From the NCBI RefSeq assembly GCF_020733635.1, contig NZ_JAJFZL010000001.1:4588001-4652000 (forward strand): 64,000 nt of DNA. The letters are read 5' to 3'. This DNA is from Nocardia spumae. Its GTDB lineage: Bacteria > Actinomycetota > Actinomycetes > Mycobacteriales > Mycobacteriaceae. The notes below the pieces were generated by a model. The model made no database searches. It saw nothing but the letters and a program-made list of their open reading frames with translations, and was not told the origin of the DNA. Below are positions 1 through 11,266 of the stretch, piece after piece; the stretch's first letter is position 1, and each line of letters opens with the position of its first letter. The translations under genes and the position numbers were made by a program.

Positions 1-426
1 ACCGTCCGGTCCCTCGATTCGTTGCTGGCCGACGGGCCGTTGACCCTCTTCTTCTTTCCCGCCGCCAACACCCCGGTCTGCACCGCCGAGGCCTGTCATT
101 TCCGTGATCTGACAAGCGAATTCGCCGCGCTCGGGGCGAGTTGCGCGGGAATCAGCACCGATTCGGTCGACACCCAGGCCGGATTCGATCGATCCCAGAG
201 CCTCGGCTATCCGCTGCTGTCCGATCACGACGGCGCGGTGGCGGAGCGTTTCGGTGTGAAGCGATCCGGTGCGATCGGCGGCCTGCTCGGCAACTTCCTG
301 CCGGTCAAACGCCAGACGTTCGTCATCGACACCGATCGCACCGTCCTGGCGGTGATCTCCGGGGAACTGCGCGCCAACGTGCACGCCGACGCGGCACTGG
401 CCGCGTTGCGCGAACACCGGTCCTAG
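1..426 (+). CDS. bcpB: Peroxiredoxin, BCP/PrxQ type (5' end outside window)
   Basis: Thiol peroxidase that reduces hydroperoxides in the cytoplasm. The reading frame is open from base 1, so the first codons lie outside the window; 141 codons are visible. The peroxidatic site P-x3-T-x2-C is seen at codons 20-27 (Cys27), and a second Cys sits five residues later (Cys32), the spacing that marks the atypical 2-Cys BCP/PrxQ subfamily. It converges on nothing and is transcribed away from the his genes. In M. tuberculosis bcpB lies next to hisI in the same relative orientation, which supports the symbol. The missing N-terminus is probably only 10-20 residues. Confidence 0.88.
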   Translation, partial: TVRSLDSLLADGPLTLFFFPAANTPVCTAEACHFRDLTSEFAALGASCAGISTDSVDTQAGFDRSQSLGYPLLSDHDGAVAERFGVKRSGAIGGLLGNFLPVKRQTFVIDTDRTVLAVISGELRANVHADAALAALREHRS

Positions 427-818
427 CTCGTACCGCCCGGACGTCGACGAGCCCCGTCACGCCCCCGGGACCACCTCCCGACCTCCGTCCACTGCCCTGC
501 CCACCTCCCCTGACGCCGACCATCGCGCTCGGCGCCAGCAGCGTCGCCATGCCGGGTCAGCAGGTCCTCGACATCGCCGCCGCGCCGCTCGCGCTACTGC
601 TACGCAAACAACAAGTGGGCACGCCCCCGCCTTCGCGCCGGAGGGTATGTCGCCACCTCCGCTCATTCACCGAATAACGCGGCGCCACCGGGCCATAACG
701 CATAGCGTCCGTTCTCGCCACCCGAACCGGCCCCGGCGTGATAGGTGTCACGTCATACGCAACGCTGATGACCATCGAGCGAAGTCGTGGCAAACTTATT
801 CATCGCAAGTGACGGTGA

Positions 819-832
819 ATTGAAGTTTCAAT
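819..832. promoter_or_regulatory. Inverted repeat, candidate MarR operator 1
   Basis: ATTGAA-GT-TTCAAT, a perfect 6-bp inverted repeat 54 bases upstream of the MarR start. Position and symmetry fit an autoregulatory operator; the regulator bound is inferred. Confidence 0.5.
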
Positions 833-834
833 GG

Positions 835-853
835 TCGTTAGCTTTGTCAACGA
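835..853. promoter_or_regulatory. Inverted repeat, candidate MarR operator 2
   Basis: TCGTT-N9-AACGA, directly after the first repeat and about 32 bases upstream of the MarR start. Two adjacent palindromes suggest two regulator dimers covering the promoter. Confidence 0.4.
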
Positions 854-885
854 TTACGTCACGGGGCTGCGAGAGAGGGCGCGAA

Positions 886-1410
886 GTGACGGAATGGCTC
901 AATCCCACCGAGCAACGGGCCTGGCGTACCCTCGTCGCGCTGACCACCCGGTTACCCGCGGCGATGGATACCCAGCTGCAACGCGAAGCCGGTATGACGC
1001 ATTTCGAATACTTCCTGATGGCACTGCTGTCGGAGGAGCCCGGGCATCGGCTGCAGCTGAATGAGCTCGCGAACAAGGCAAACGCATCGCTATCGCGCCT
1101 GTCCCATGTGGTGACCAAGCTGGAGCGGCTGGGCTGGGCCCGCCGCGAAGTGGTGCGCGGACGCCGCGGCGCGTGCGCCGTACTGACCGACGCCGGTTAC
1201 GAACGGGTCCGGCACGCGACCCCGGCCTATCTGGAGGGTGTCCGGGGATTGGTCTTCGACGGGATCGACGATCGCCAGGTCGAACAGTTGCTCAGCCTCG
1301 GGGAGGCGCTGGTGCGCCAGCTCGACGAGGGTCTGGGCCGCGGTATCGGGCGGGCCGACGGAACACCCGATCCAGCCGCGTCCGAACCGGCGGCCAGCGC
1401 CTCGAACTGA
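886..1410 (+). CDS. MarR-family transcriptional regulator
   Basis: Winged-helix DNA-binding protein of 174 residues. The start chosen is GTG at 886, because a GAGAGAGGG ribosome binding site (871-879) precedes it by 6 bases; an upstream in-frame start at 787 would add 33 residues of atypical sequence and would run through two inverted repeats. The MarR core is clear: a helix with MTHFEYFLMALLSE, the recognition segment LANKANASLSRLSHVVTKLE and the wing region RGRRGACAVLTDAG. The C-terminus is a low-complexity Ala/Ser/Pro tail. It ends 3 bases before the convergent hisI. The ligand and targets are unknown; the palindromes at 819-853 suggest self-regulation. Confidence 0.85.
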   Translation: MTEWLNPTEQRAWRTLVALTTRLPAAMDTQLQREAGMTHFEYFLMALLSEEPGHRLQLNELANKANASLSRLSHVVTKLERLGWARREVVRGRRGACAVLTDAGYERVRHATPAYLEGVRGLVFDGIDDRQVEQLLSLGEALVRQLDEGLGRGIGRADGTPDPAASEPAASASN

Positions 1411-1413
1411 GTC

Positions 1414-1767
1414 TCAGCGCGCGTCGGCGAGCAGCTGGTCACCGTCCCAGCAGGTATGGGTGCCGGTATGACAGGCCGCGCCCACCTGGTCGACGATCAG
1501 CAGCAGCGCGTCGCCGTCGCAGTCCAGGCGCACCTCGTGCACGTACTGGGTGTGCCCGGAGGTCTCCCCCTTGACCCAGTACTGCTGCCGGGACCGCGAG
1601 TAGTAGGTGGCCTTGCGGGTGGCCAGCGTGCGGGCCAGGGCCTCGTCGTCCATCCACGCCATCATCAGCACGTCACCGGTGCCGCGCTCCTGCGCGATGG
1701 CGGCGACCAGGCCCGCCTCGTTGCGCTTGAGCCGGGCGGCGATGGCGGGATCCAAACTCATACCCAT
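1414..1767 (-). CDS. hisI: Phosphoribosyl-AMP cyclohydrolase
   Basis: Third step of histidine biosynthesis: opens the adenine ring of phosphoribosyl-AMP. The 117-residue protein has the normal length of the monofunctional enzyme (no hisE domain fused). Family motifs visible are [10 protein letters not shown], the [18 protein letters not shown] core, DCDGDALLL and the Zn-binding Cys cluster [14 protein letters not shown] near the C-terminus. Last gene of the hisA-impA-hisF-hisI run, 32 bases after hisF. ATG at 1767 is used, with AGG 7 bases upstream; ATG at 1761 is the alternative. Confidence 0.95.
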   Translation of the reverse strand: MGMSLDPAIAARLKRNEAGLVAAIAQERGTGDVLMMAWMDDEALARTLATRKATYYSRSRQQYWVKGETSGHTQYVHEVRLDCDGDALLLIVDQVGAACHTGTHTCWDGDQLLADAR

Positions 1768-1799
1768 CGTTATACCTGTTCCTGTCTGCGTCCCGGCCG

Positions 1800-2573
1800 T
1801 CAGCGAACGGTGATGCCCTCGGCCCGCATCGCGGATTTCACCTGCGGAATCGTCAGATCACCGAAGTGGAACACGCTCGCGGCCAGCACCGCGTCGGCGC
1901 CGGTGGCCACGGCGGGGGCGAAATGCTCGACCTGCCCGGCGCCGCCGCTGGCGATGATCGGGACCGAGACCGCGGCACGTACCGCGCTGATCATCGGCAG
2001 ATCGAATCCGCCCTTGGTGCCGTCGGCATCCATCGAGTTGAGCAGGATCTCGCCGACTCCCAGTTCCGCGCCGCGGATCGCCCACTCGACCGCGTCGATT
2101 CCGGTACCGCGCTTACCGCCGTGAGTGGTCACCTCCCAACCCGAGGGGGTCGGCGACCCGGTATCGGGCACCCGGCGCGCGTCCACCGACAGCACGATGC
2201 ACTGCGAACCGAATCGCTGCGACATCTCGCGCAGGATCTCCGGATTGGCGATGGCGGCGGTGTTCACCGACACCTTGTCCGCGCCCGCGCGCAGCAGCCG
2301 GTCCACATCCTCGACCGTGCGCACGCCGCCGCCGACAGTGAGCGGAATGAAGATCTGCTCGGCGGTGCGGGTCACGACATCGATCATGGTGCCGCGATCG
2401 CCGCTCGAGGCCGTGACATCGAGGAAGGTGAGCTCATCGGCACCCTGCGCGTCGTAGACAGCGGCCAGTTCCACCGGATCACCCGCATCGCGCAGGTTCT
2501 CGAAGTTCACGCCCTTGACCACCCGGCCGGCGTCGACGTCCAGGCACGGAATCACGCGTGTCGCGAGTGTCAT
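1800..2573 (-). CDS. hisF: Imidazole glycerol phosphate synthase, cyclase subunit
   Basis: Forms imidazole glycerol phosphate and AICAR from PRFAR using ammonia delivered by HisH. A 257-residue (beta-alpha)8 barrel of normal length. The start [17 protein letters not shown] carries the first catalytic Asp, and [15 protein letters not shown] carries the second; phosphate-binding loops [11 protein letters not shown] and IIASGGAG are present. The ATG overlaps the impA stop by four bases (ATGA), indicating translational coupling. Its partner HisH is encoded in the separate hisDCBH block upstream. Confidence 0.97.
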   Translation of the reverse strand: MTLATRVIPCLDVDAGRVVKGVNFENLRDAGDPVELAAVYDAQGADELTFLDVTASSGDRGTMIDVVTRTAEQIFIPLTVGGGVRTVEDVDRLLRAGADKVSVNTAAIANPEILREMSQRFGSQCIVLSVDARRVPDTGSPTPSGWEVTTHGGKRGTGIDAVEWAIRGAELGVGEILLNSMDADGTKGGFDLPMISAVRAAVSVPIIASGGAGQVEHFAPAVATGADAVLAASVFHFGDLTIPQVKSAMRAEGITVR

Positions 2574-3412
2574 TGCGCCCCTTCCGAATTCTCGTTGCCC
2601 TCATAGGCGCGGTCGACGGCGCTGTCGATCATGTCCAGCAGTTCCTCGTGCACACCGGGCGCGGCGGCCAGCACCGAACGCGAGGTGATCGACCATGGTT
2701 CACCGCGCAGATCGGTGACCACACCGCCCGCCGCCCGCACCAGCGCCACCCCGGCGGCGTTGTCCCACGGATGGTGACCGAACACCACCGCTCCGCCCAG
2801 CACCCCGGATGCGGTGTAGGCCAGATCGATCCCGGTGGAGCCGTGCATCCGCACCCGGCTCGACAACCGGCTGAGCGCACCCAGCAGATCGAAGCGGAAC
2901 CGGCCCGGAATGCGGCCGTGCGCATCGATGTTGAACGCGCCGAAGCCGATCATCGCTTCCGCGAGCCGACCGGATTCCAACGGCGGCAACGGCTTTCCGT
3001 TGAGCAGCAGCGGACCGCCCACGGCCGCGGCGTAGCGGCGATCCAGGAGTGGCAGCCAGGTCAGCCCGAGCACCGGCTGACCGTCGTCGACCAGCGCCAG
3101 CAGCATCGCCGACAGCGGGTGGCCCGCGGAGTAGTTGAAGGTGCCGTCGATCGGATCGAGGACCCAGGCGGTACCCGAACTCAGCTCCGGCCCACCGAAT
3201 TCCTCACCGTGCACCGGGATCCCGGTCCGGTCGAGCAATTCCTGCGACAGCGTGCGTTCGAGTTCGAGATCGAGCGCGGTGGCGAAATCGCCGCGTCCCT
3301 TCTGCACCGCGCTGGGTGCTCCCACGCCTTCGACGAAACGTGGTGTCGCACTGTCCAATATCTCGCTCGCCGTCGCGAGCAACGCGGCCGGGTCGAGGGC
3401 GGCGGGACTCAC
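2570..3412 (-). CDS. impA: Inositol-monophosphatase family phosphatase
   Basis: Mg-dependent phosphatase, 280 residues with the GTG start at 3412, one base after the hisA stop; longer upstream frames overlap hisA and are rejected. The metal-binding motifs are GEE (after IPVH), DPIDGTFNY and WDNAAG. In mycobacteria impA sits in the same place between hisA and hisF. Its substrate is not fixed by sequence: inositol phosphate (for phosphatidylinositol mannosides and mycothiol) or histidinol phosphate are both possible, the latter because no other HisN-type phosphatase is seen in the window. Coupled to hisF through ATGA. Confidence 0.85.
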   Translation of the reverse strand: MSPAALDPAALLATASEILDSATPRFVEGVGAPSAVQKGRGDFATALDLELERTLSQELLDRTGIPVHGEEFGGPELSSGTAWVLDPIDGTFNYSAGHPLSAMLLALVDDGQPVLGLTWLPLLDRRYAAAVGGPLLLNGKPLPPLESGRLAEAMIGFGAFNIDAHGRIPGRFRFDLLGALSRLSSRVRMHGSTGIDLAYTASGVLGGAVVFGHHPWDNAAGVALVRAAGGVVTDLRGEPWSITSRSVLAAAPGVHEELLDMIDSAVDRAYEGNENSEGAQ

Positions 3413-3413
3413 G

Positions 3414-4145
3414 TCAGCGAACCGCGGCCAGGGCCTCGGGCAGGGTGAAACGCCCGGCGTACAAGGCTTTTCCGACGATCGCGCCTTCGACGCCCTCGGG
3501 TACCAGTCCGGCGATGGCCCGCAGATCGTCGAGAGCGGAGACGCCACCGGAGGCGATCACCGGCGCATCGGTGGCCGAGCACACCTGCCGCAGGATATCC
3601 AGGTTCGGGCCCTGCAGGGTGCCGTCCTTGCTGACGTCGGTGACCACGTAGCGGGAGCAGCCGTCGCGCTCGAGGCGCTCGAGGACCTCCCACAGATCGC
3701 CGCCGTCGCTGACCCAGCCACGGCCCCGCAATCGGTATTCACCATCGATGATCCGCACATCCAGGCCGACCGCGACCCGGTCGCCGTAATCGGCGATCGC
3801 GCGAGCGCACCACTGCGGATCCTCCAGGGCCGCGGTGCCCAGGTTGACCCGGGCACAGCCGGTGGCCATCGCGGCCTTCAGCGACTCGTCGTCACGGATG
3901 CCCCCGGACAGTTCGACCTTCACATCCAGTTCACCGACCACCTCGGCGAGCAGCTCACGGTTGGATCCGCGCCCGAACGCCGCGTCCAGATCCACCAGAT
4001 GCACCCACTCGGCCCCCGCCTCCTGCCAGGCCAGCGCGGCGTCCCGGGGGGCGCCGTAGCCGGTTTCGCTACCGGCCTCCCCCTGGACCAGGCGCACGGC
4101 CTCACCATTGGCGACATCGACGGCGGGTAGCAGCACAAGACTCAC
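3414..4145 (-). CDS. hisA: ProFAR isomerase (HisA/PriA)
   Basis: Isomerises ProFAR to PRFAR. Many actinobacteria lack trpF and use this enzyme (PriA) for phosphoribosyl anthranilate too; no trpF is present here, but the window is too small to decide. The 243-residue barrel has [18 protein letters not shown] at the start and [17 protein letters not shown] with the second Asp. GTG at 4145 is preceded by TAGGCT and a 6-base spacer and no ribosome binding site, so it is probably a leaderless transcript start. This makes hisA the first gene of its own unit, separate from hisDCBH. Confidence 0.95.
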   Translation of the reverse strand: MSLVLLPAVDVANGEAVRLVQGEAGSETGYGAPRDAALAWQEAGAEWVHLVDLDAAFGRGSNRELLAEVVGELDVKVELSGGIRDDESLKAAMATGCARVNLGTAALEDPQWCARAIADYGDRVAVGLDVRIIDGEYRLRGRGWVSDGGDLWEVLERLERDGCSRYVVTDVSKDGTLQGPNLDILRQVCSATDAPVIASGGVSALDDLRAIAGLVPEGVEGAIVGKALYAGRFTLPEALAAVR

Positions 4146-4151
4146 GCATGC

Positions 4152-4157
4152 AGCCTA
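4152..4157 (-). promoter_or_regulatory. Leaderless -10 element of hisA
   Basis: TAGGCT on the minus strand, 6 bases before the hisA GTG; no Shine-Dalgarno sequence. Confidence 0.55.
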
Positions 4158-4375
4158 CTGGCTACCGGTTGGCGTCGCGGTGCCGGGATGGCGCATATGG
4201 GACGCCCGTCACTGCCCGCGGGACGGACCTCACACGTTTGAGCTGCAGACGGCTGGGCATTCCGAACATTGCGCGTGTCACTGTGCGCAGGAGGTCCTTG
4301 CCGGCGCTCTCCGCGTACGTACCCTGGGGCGGGGGCACGTACTGCCACTGCTGTCTAGGAAGAGGATCTGCAACC

Positions 4376-4852
4376 ATGTCCCGGATCACGTTGCGGCCCA
4401 TGGCGATCGCGTTACCCTGTGCGACGGTCGGAGCGGCGCTGGTCGTCACCCCGACCGCCGCAGCCACTCCGACCGACCCGATTCAGTTGGCAGCCTGCGA
4501 TTTCGGCCGCCAGCTCACCACGTTCGACTGGGCGGGTTACGACGACTACGACCGCCGCGTACTCGACCTGTCCACCGGCGCGTTCCACGATCAGTTCAGC
4601 GCCACGGCACCCGATCGCCGCGCCCAGGCGACCTCGGGCCACACCCGCTCGGAGGCCATGTCGGTCGAATGCCGCACCGATGTCCCCGACCCCGAGCATC
4701 CACAGATCGTGGTCACGGTCGACCAGTCCACCCGAAGCGATGCGACCCTCGGCTTGCCGCGGCCGCAACGCTCGGTGATGCGGGTCTATCTCGACAACGT
4801 CGACGGCCGCTGGCTCACCGAGCGGGTCGACATGCTGCCGCCGCCGGCCTGA
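4376..4852 (+). CDS. Secreted Mce-associated-type protein (NTF2-like)
   Basis: A 158-residue exported protein of unknown function. ATG at 4376 follows AGGAAGAGGA by about 9 bases. The N-terminus MSRITLRPMAIALPCATVGAALVVTPTAAAT is a signal peptide or anchor. The rest resembles the extracytoplasmic part of Mce-associated proteins: a helical segment FDWAGYDDYDRRVLDLSTGAFHDQF, then strands ending in VTVDQSTRS and VMRVYLDNVDGRWLTERVDML. It lies head-on between hisA and hisH, on the opposite strand to all his genes, and ends only 9 bases from the hisH stop. That interruption is unusual because hisH and hisA are normally adjacent. No mce genes are in the window. Confidence 0.7.
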   Translation: MSRITLRPMAIALPCATVGAALVVTPTAAATPTDPIQLAACDFGRQLTTFDWAGYDDYDRRVLDLSTGAFHDQFSATAPDRRAQATSGHTRSEAMSVECRTDVPDPEHPQIVVTVDQSTRSDATLGLPRPQRSVMRVYLDNVDGRWLTERVDMLPPPA

Positions 4853-4861
4853 GCCGAGGCG

Positions 4862-5490
4862 CTACAGCGAGCCGACCCAGTTGCGCAGCAGCTGCGCACC
4901 GGCGTCCCCGGACTTCTCCGGATGGAACTGGGTGGCACACAGCGGCCCGTTCTCCACCGCCGCCAGGAAGGGTCCACCGTGCTCGGCCCAGATCAGCTTC
5001 GCCGGAGCGATGGTGCCGTTGTCGTCCCACTCCCATTTCTGGGCGGCGTAGGAATGCACGAAGTAGAAGCGCGTCGCGGGATCCATTCCGGCGAACAGCA
5101 CACTGTCGGCGGGCGCGGTGACGGTATTCCAGCCCATATGCGGAAGTACCTGCGCGGGAAGGCGTTCCACCGTTCCCGGCCACTGGCCGCAGCCCTCGGC
5201 CTCGACGCCGAATTCGACGCCGCGCTCGAACATGATCTGCATACCGACGCAGATGCCCAGGACCGGCCGGCCACCCGCGAGCCGGGTGCCGATGATCCGC
5301 TCACCCCGTACCTCGCGCAGCCCCGCCATGCACGCGGCGAAGGCGCCGACGCCGGGCACCACCAGACCGTCGGCGTTCAGCGCGACCCGCGGATCGGCGG
5401 TGACGGTCACCTCGGCGCCGGTCCGGGCCAGGGCACGGGCGGCCGAATGCAGATTGCCGGAACCGTAGTCCAGCAACACGACCGAAGCGC

Positions 5491-5494
<4 letters not shown>
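4862..5494 (-). CDS. hisH: Imidazole glycerol phosphate synthase, glutaminase subunit
   Basis: Class I glutamine amidotransferase that feeds ammonia to HisF. 210 residues. The nucleophile Cys is in [11 protein letters not shown], and the His-Glu pair in FHPEKSG; the oxyanion region PGVGAF is near residue 50. The GTG start overlaps the hisB stop (GTGA). It is the last gene of the hisD-hisC-hisB-hisH block; downstream lies the convergent secreted-protein gene rather than hisA. Confidence 0.97.
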
Positions 5495-8605
<3,111 letters not shown>

Positions 8606-8682
8606 AACGGTGTGAAATCCTTGTCTGTCCGGCCGGTCTGTGCTGGTCATCACATCGAAGCGAAAGCTCCGGACCGCCTACC

Positions 8683-8688
8683 AGCCTA
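8683..8688 (-). promoter_or_regulatory. Candidate hisD promoter -10
   Basis: TAGGCT on the minus strand about 80 bases upstream of hisD, in the gap after the preceding gene. No leader peptide rich in His codons was found. Confidence 0.35.
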
Positions 8689-8751
8689 TCGGGTCCGCGC
8701 CAGCCGATATTCGCCGACCGGCGCGGACCGCGACCGGACCGGGCGTTCGGA

Positions 8752-9357
8752 TCAGACTCCGTATCGCTGCCGCAGGATCGGCACACCGTCGCCGGTGAGC
8801 TCGTCGAGGGCGATCGGGCGGCCGACCACGGCCAGGATCAGCGCCTCGGCGGGTCCGCGGACCTCCGGCCCGGCGCCCGACGACCAGTCCAGATCGGTGG
8901 CGGCGAAACGCAGCCCCCGGGTGTAGCGCCGCGGCGAGGCGAAGGGGTCGGGGTGGTCGAGAACCGCGGTCGAGCGGCTCGCGGGAATGGTGCGCGCCCG
9001 GCCGAGAGGGCGACGGATGTCCTGGTGGTGGACCAGCATGTCGGCCAGCCCCACGTGGGGCAGCAGGCGGGTGATGCGTTGCCCCGAGTTCTCGAAGCGC
9101 TGCAGCAACTGCGCGGTGGACAGCCGGCGCGTGCGCTCGACCAGATCCGCGTTGATGCGATCGGTGGCGAGCCGGCGGCTCACCGCGATGCGCGCGTATC
9201 CCAGCGGTGAGATCTCGTCGTAGAGCAGGTGTCCCACCACATCGCGCACGCGCCATCCCTCGCACAGCGACGCGGCTTCCCATTCCGCCTCGCTCAGCTC
9301 GTGCAGCAGGGCGATCAGATCGGTGCGCTCGTCGTTCAGCAACTGCCGGATACTCAT
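8752..9357 (-). CDS. DinB/maleylpyruvate isomerase-type protein (TIGR03083-like)
   Basis: A 201-residue four-helix-bundle protein of the family that includes mycothiol-dependent maleylpyruvate isomerases. The signature SLCEGWRVRDVVGHLLYDE (residues about 30-48) carries the first conserved metal His; HHQDIRRPLG provides further His ligands. Mycothiol use fits the host but the substrate is unknown. ATG at 9357 follows TAGCGT by 6 bases with no ribosome binding site, so it is probably leaderless. It precedes hisD on the same strand with a 146-base gap. Confidence 0.72.
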   Translation of the reverse strand: MSIRQLLNDERTDLIALLHELSEAEWEAASLCEGWRVRDVVGHLLYDEISPLGYARIAVSRRLATDRINADLVERTRRLSTAQLLQRFENSGQRITRLLPHVGLADMLVHHQDIRRPLGRARTIPASRSTAVLDHPDPFASPRRYTRGLRFAATDLDWSSGAGPEVRGPAEALILAVVGRPIALDELTGDGVPILRQRYGV

Positions 9358-9363
9358 GGCCCG

Positions 9364-9369
9364 ACGCTA
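9364..9369 (-). promoter_or_regulatory. Leaderless -10 element (8752-9357 gene)
   Basis: TAGCGT on the minus strand, 6 bases before the ATG. Confidence 0.5.
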
Positions 9370-9435
9370 CCGGCTCCGGCGCCGGCTCGACAGGGCCACG
9401 GCGGCCGGGCACCGGAGGATGCGGAAACCACTGCG

Positions 9436-9459
9436 GCACAGCTCATCGCGCGGCTGTGC
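9436..9459 (-). terminator. Hairpin after the Ser/Thr kinase gene
   Basis: GCACAGC-N10-GCTGTGC, a perfect 7-bp stem starting 8 bases past the kinase stop. No T tract, as is common for GC-rich actinobacteria. Confidence 0.4.
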
Positions 9460-9466
9460 GCACAAG

Positions 9467-11032
9467 TCAGTGAGTGTCGCTGTCGATGAGGAGGTGATTG
9501 TTGCTGCCGACGACCACCCGCAACTCGATCGACTTGGACTGACCGCCATAGGTGATGCTGGCGACCGACATGTCCACCGACCCATCGGAATTGGTGCTGC
9601 TGGCACCGCCGCGGGCACCCTCGATGGTGTTGTAGCCGGTGATCTGGTTCTGCTTCCAGTAGCCGGCGAACGCGGCCTGGCTACCGTAGACCTGCTGCGC
9701 CGCGGGGGTGAGCATGTTCCATGCGCTACTGGTGTTCTGGCCGACCAGGTCGTCGTAGAACTCCTGAATGCGCTCGGCGGCCGAGCCGACATCGGTCTTG
9801 CCGGCGCTCTTGGTCTGCCCCACCGCCGCCACATTCGGCTGTGACGACGCCGACTGCGCGCTGGCCGTCGCCGAGGCCGAACCCGCCTGCGAGCCGGAGG
9901 ATTCCGTCTTCGCGCCGCCGAACATCAAATACAGCGCGGCCGCGACGATCACCAGACCGGCGGCGAATCCACCGGCGAACACCCACGGCTTGGCATTGCG
10001 GGTCGCCACCGGCTCGGCGCCGGTGATCGGATTCGACCGGGTGGGATGGGCGGCGGCGGCCGCGGGCCGCACGGGCCGCATCTCCGGCTCCGACAGCACC
10101 GCGGAACCGGCCATCATCTCCGCGGTGGAGATATCGGCCTGTGCCGCACGACGATCCAGTGTGCGGGTAGCCTGCCGGCGCGAGGCACCGCGGTGCGTGG
10201 CGAGCATGCGGGTGGACTCGGAATCGACGCCCTGATCGGCGAAGTCGGCCAGGTGATCGCGCACATCGGTCATGCTGGGCCGGTCGTCGGGCTCGAAGCT
10301 GAGCAGGTCCAGCAGCAGATCGGTCAGCGGTCCGGCATTGCGCGGCTGGCTGAGCTGACCGTTGGCCGCGGCATACAGCAGCGCCAGCGGATTCGGGTTG
10401 GTGCCGTAGGGCGGCTCCCCCTCCAGCGCGTGGAAAAGCGTTGCGCCCAGGGCGAATACGTCGGCGGCCGGGGAGGGTTCGGCGCCGCGGGCGACCTCGG
10501 GGGCGAGGTAGGCGGCGGTGCCGGAGATCAGGCCGGTCGCGGTGAGATTGACATCGCCCTTGGCCTTCGAGATACCGAAGTCGGTGATCTTCACCGTGCC
10601 GTTGTCGCCGAGCAGCACATTTCCGGGCTTGATGTCGCGATGCACGATGCCCGCGCGATGAGCGGCCACCAGCGCCGAGGCCACCTGCTCACCGATCCGC
10701 GCCACCTGCGGCAGCGGCAGTGTGCCCTGCGAGGACAGCACCACCGCCAGGCTCTGCGACGGAAGGTATTCCATGATCAGGCAGGGATCGCCCTCGTGAT
10801 CGGTGATATCGAAGACCACGATCGCGTTGGGATGCTGGAACCGCGCCGCATTGCGCGCCTCACGCGAGGCGCGCTGACGCACGATCTCCTTCTCACCCGG
10901 CGGCAGACTGGGCTGGGTGAGGATCTGCTTGATCGCGACCGACCGTTCGAGTCGTTCGTCGACGGCACGCCAGACGACGCCTGTGCCGCCGCTACCAATC
11001 CGCTCGACCAGGCGGTAATGCCCTGCGATCAC
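9467..11032 (-). CDS. Receptor-type serine/threonine protein kinase
   Basis: Membrane Hanks-type kinase of 521 residues. The kinase domain has the glycine loop GSGGTG (13-18), ATP lysine Lys35, catalytic loop HRDIKPGN (131-138) and DFG (151-153). A Pro/Ala-rich linker leads to one membrane helix (WVFAGGFAAGLVIVAAALYLMF) and an outside domain of about 110 residues with no PASTA repeats; its end (IQEFYDDLVGQNTSSAWNMLTPAAQQVYG) looks like an NTF2-type fold. The start GTG at 11032 places the kinase at the very N-terminus, as in other family members, but lacks a clear ribosome binding site. It follows a penicillin-binding protein gene on the same strand, which suggests a role in cell-wall sensing. 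Confidence 0.9.
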   Translation of the reverse strand: MIAGHYRLVERIGSGGTGVVWRAVDERLERSVAIKQILTQPSLPPGEKEIVRQRASREARNAARFQHPNAIVVFDITDHEGDPCLIMEYLPSQSLAVVLSSQGTLPLPQVARIGEQVASALVAAHRAGIVHRDIKPGNVLLGDNGTVKITDFGISKAKGDVNLTATGLISGTAAYLAPEVARGAEPSPAADVFALGATLFHALEGEPPYGTNPNPLALLYAAANGQLSQPRNAGPLTDLLLDLLSFEPDDRPSMTDVRDHLADFADQGVDSESTRMLATHRGASRRQATRTLDRRAAQADISTAEMMAGSAVLSEPEMRPVRPAAAAAHPTRSNPITGAEPVATRNAKPWVFAGGFAAGLVIVAAALYLMFGGAKTESSGSQAGSASATASAQSASSQPNVAAVGQTKSAGKTDVGSAAERIQEFYDDLVGQNTSSAWNMLTPAAQQVYGSQAAFAGYWKQNQITGYNTIEGARGGASSTNSDGSVDMSVASITYGGQSKSIELRVVVGSNNHLLIDSDTH

Positions 11033-11121
11033 TTGGCCGGTTTCGATGGCACTACTCCGAGTTTCTCCGCGATCCGTGACTTACCGCGCGCGGGGTCATG
11101 TCCCGCGCGTGTTCCCGGACG

Positions 11122-11127
11122 AGTGTA
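11122..11127 (-). promoter_or_regulatory. Candidate kinase promoter -10
   Basis: TACACT on the minus strand in the 234-base gap between the penicillin-binding protein and the kinase, giving a leader of about 80 bases. Confidence 0.3.
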
Positions 11128-11266
11128 GCGGGCGTGACGGGCCGCTTTGACGCCGGAGCGAGATCTGTGCGGAATATGTGTGACAACCATGCGATGCGTG
11201 CGAGATCACTTCGCTATTACCCCCGGACATCGTGTGACGAAGTTCACTGAAAAGCCGCGGGGGCTA

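Larger units (their letters stand above)
427..885. other. Intergenic stretch without a recognised gene
   Basis: About 460 bases between the peroxiredoxin and the MarR regulator. No reading frame here has a convincing ribosome binding site plus protein-like composition. The right end (819-853) holds two inverted repeats described separately. Confidence 0.6.

Noticed and set aside
646..822. Small + strand frame beginning MSPPPLIHRITRRH in the first gap
   Set aside because: Its GGAGGG lies 1-2 bases from the ATG, too close, and the sequence has no protein-like features.
8606..8751. A histidine leader peptide or T-box before hisD
   Set aside because: No run of His codons and no T-box core sequence was seen.
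11052..11099. A 15-codon frame in the kinase leader
   Set aside because: No convincing ribosome binding site and no conserved feature; mentioned only because it ends close to the kinase start.
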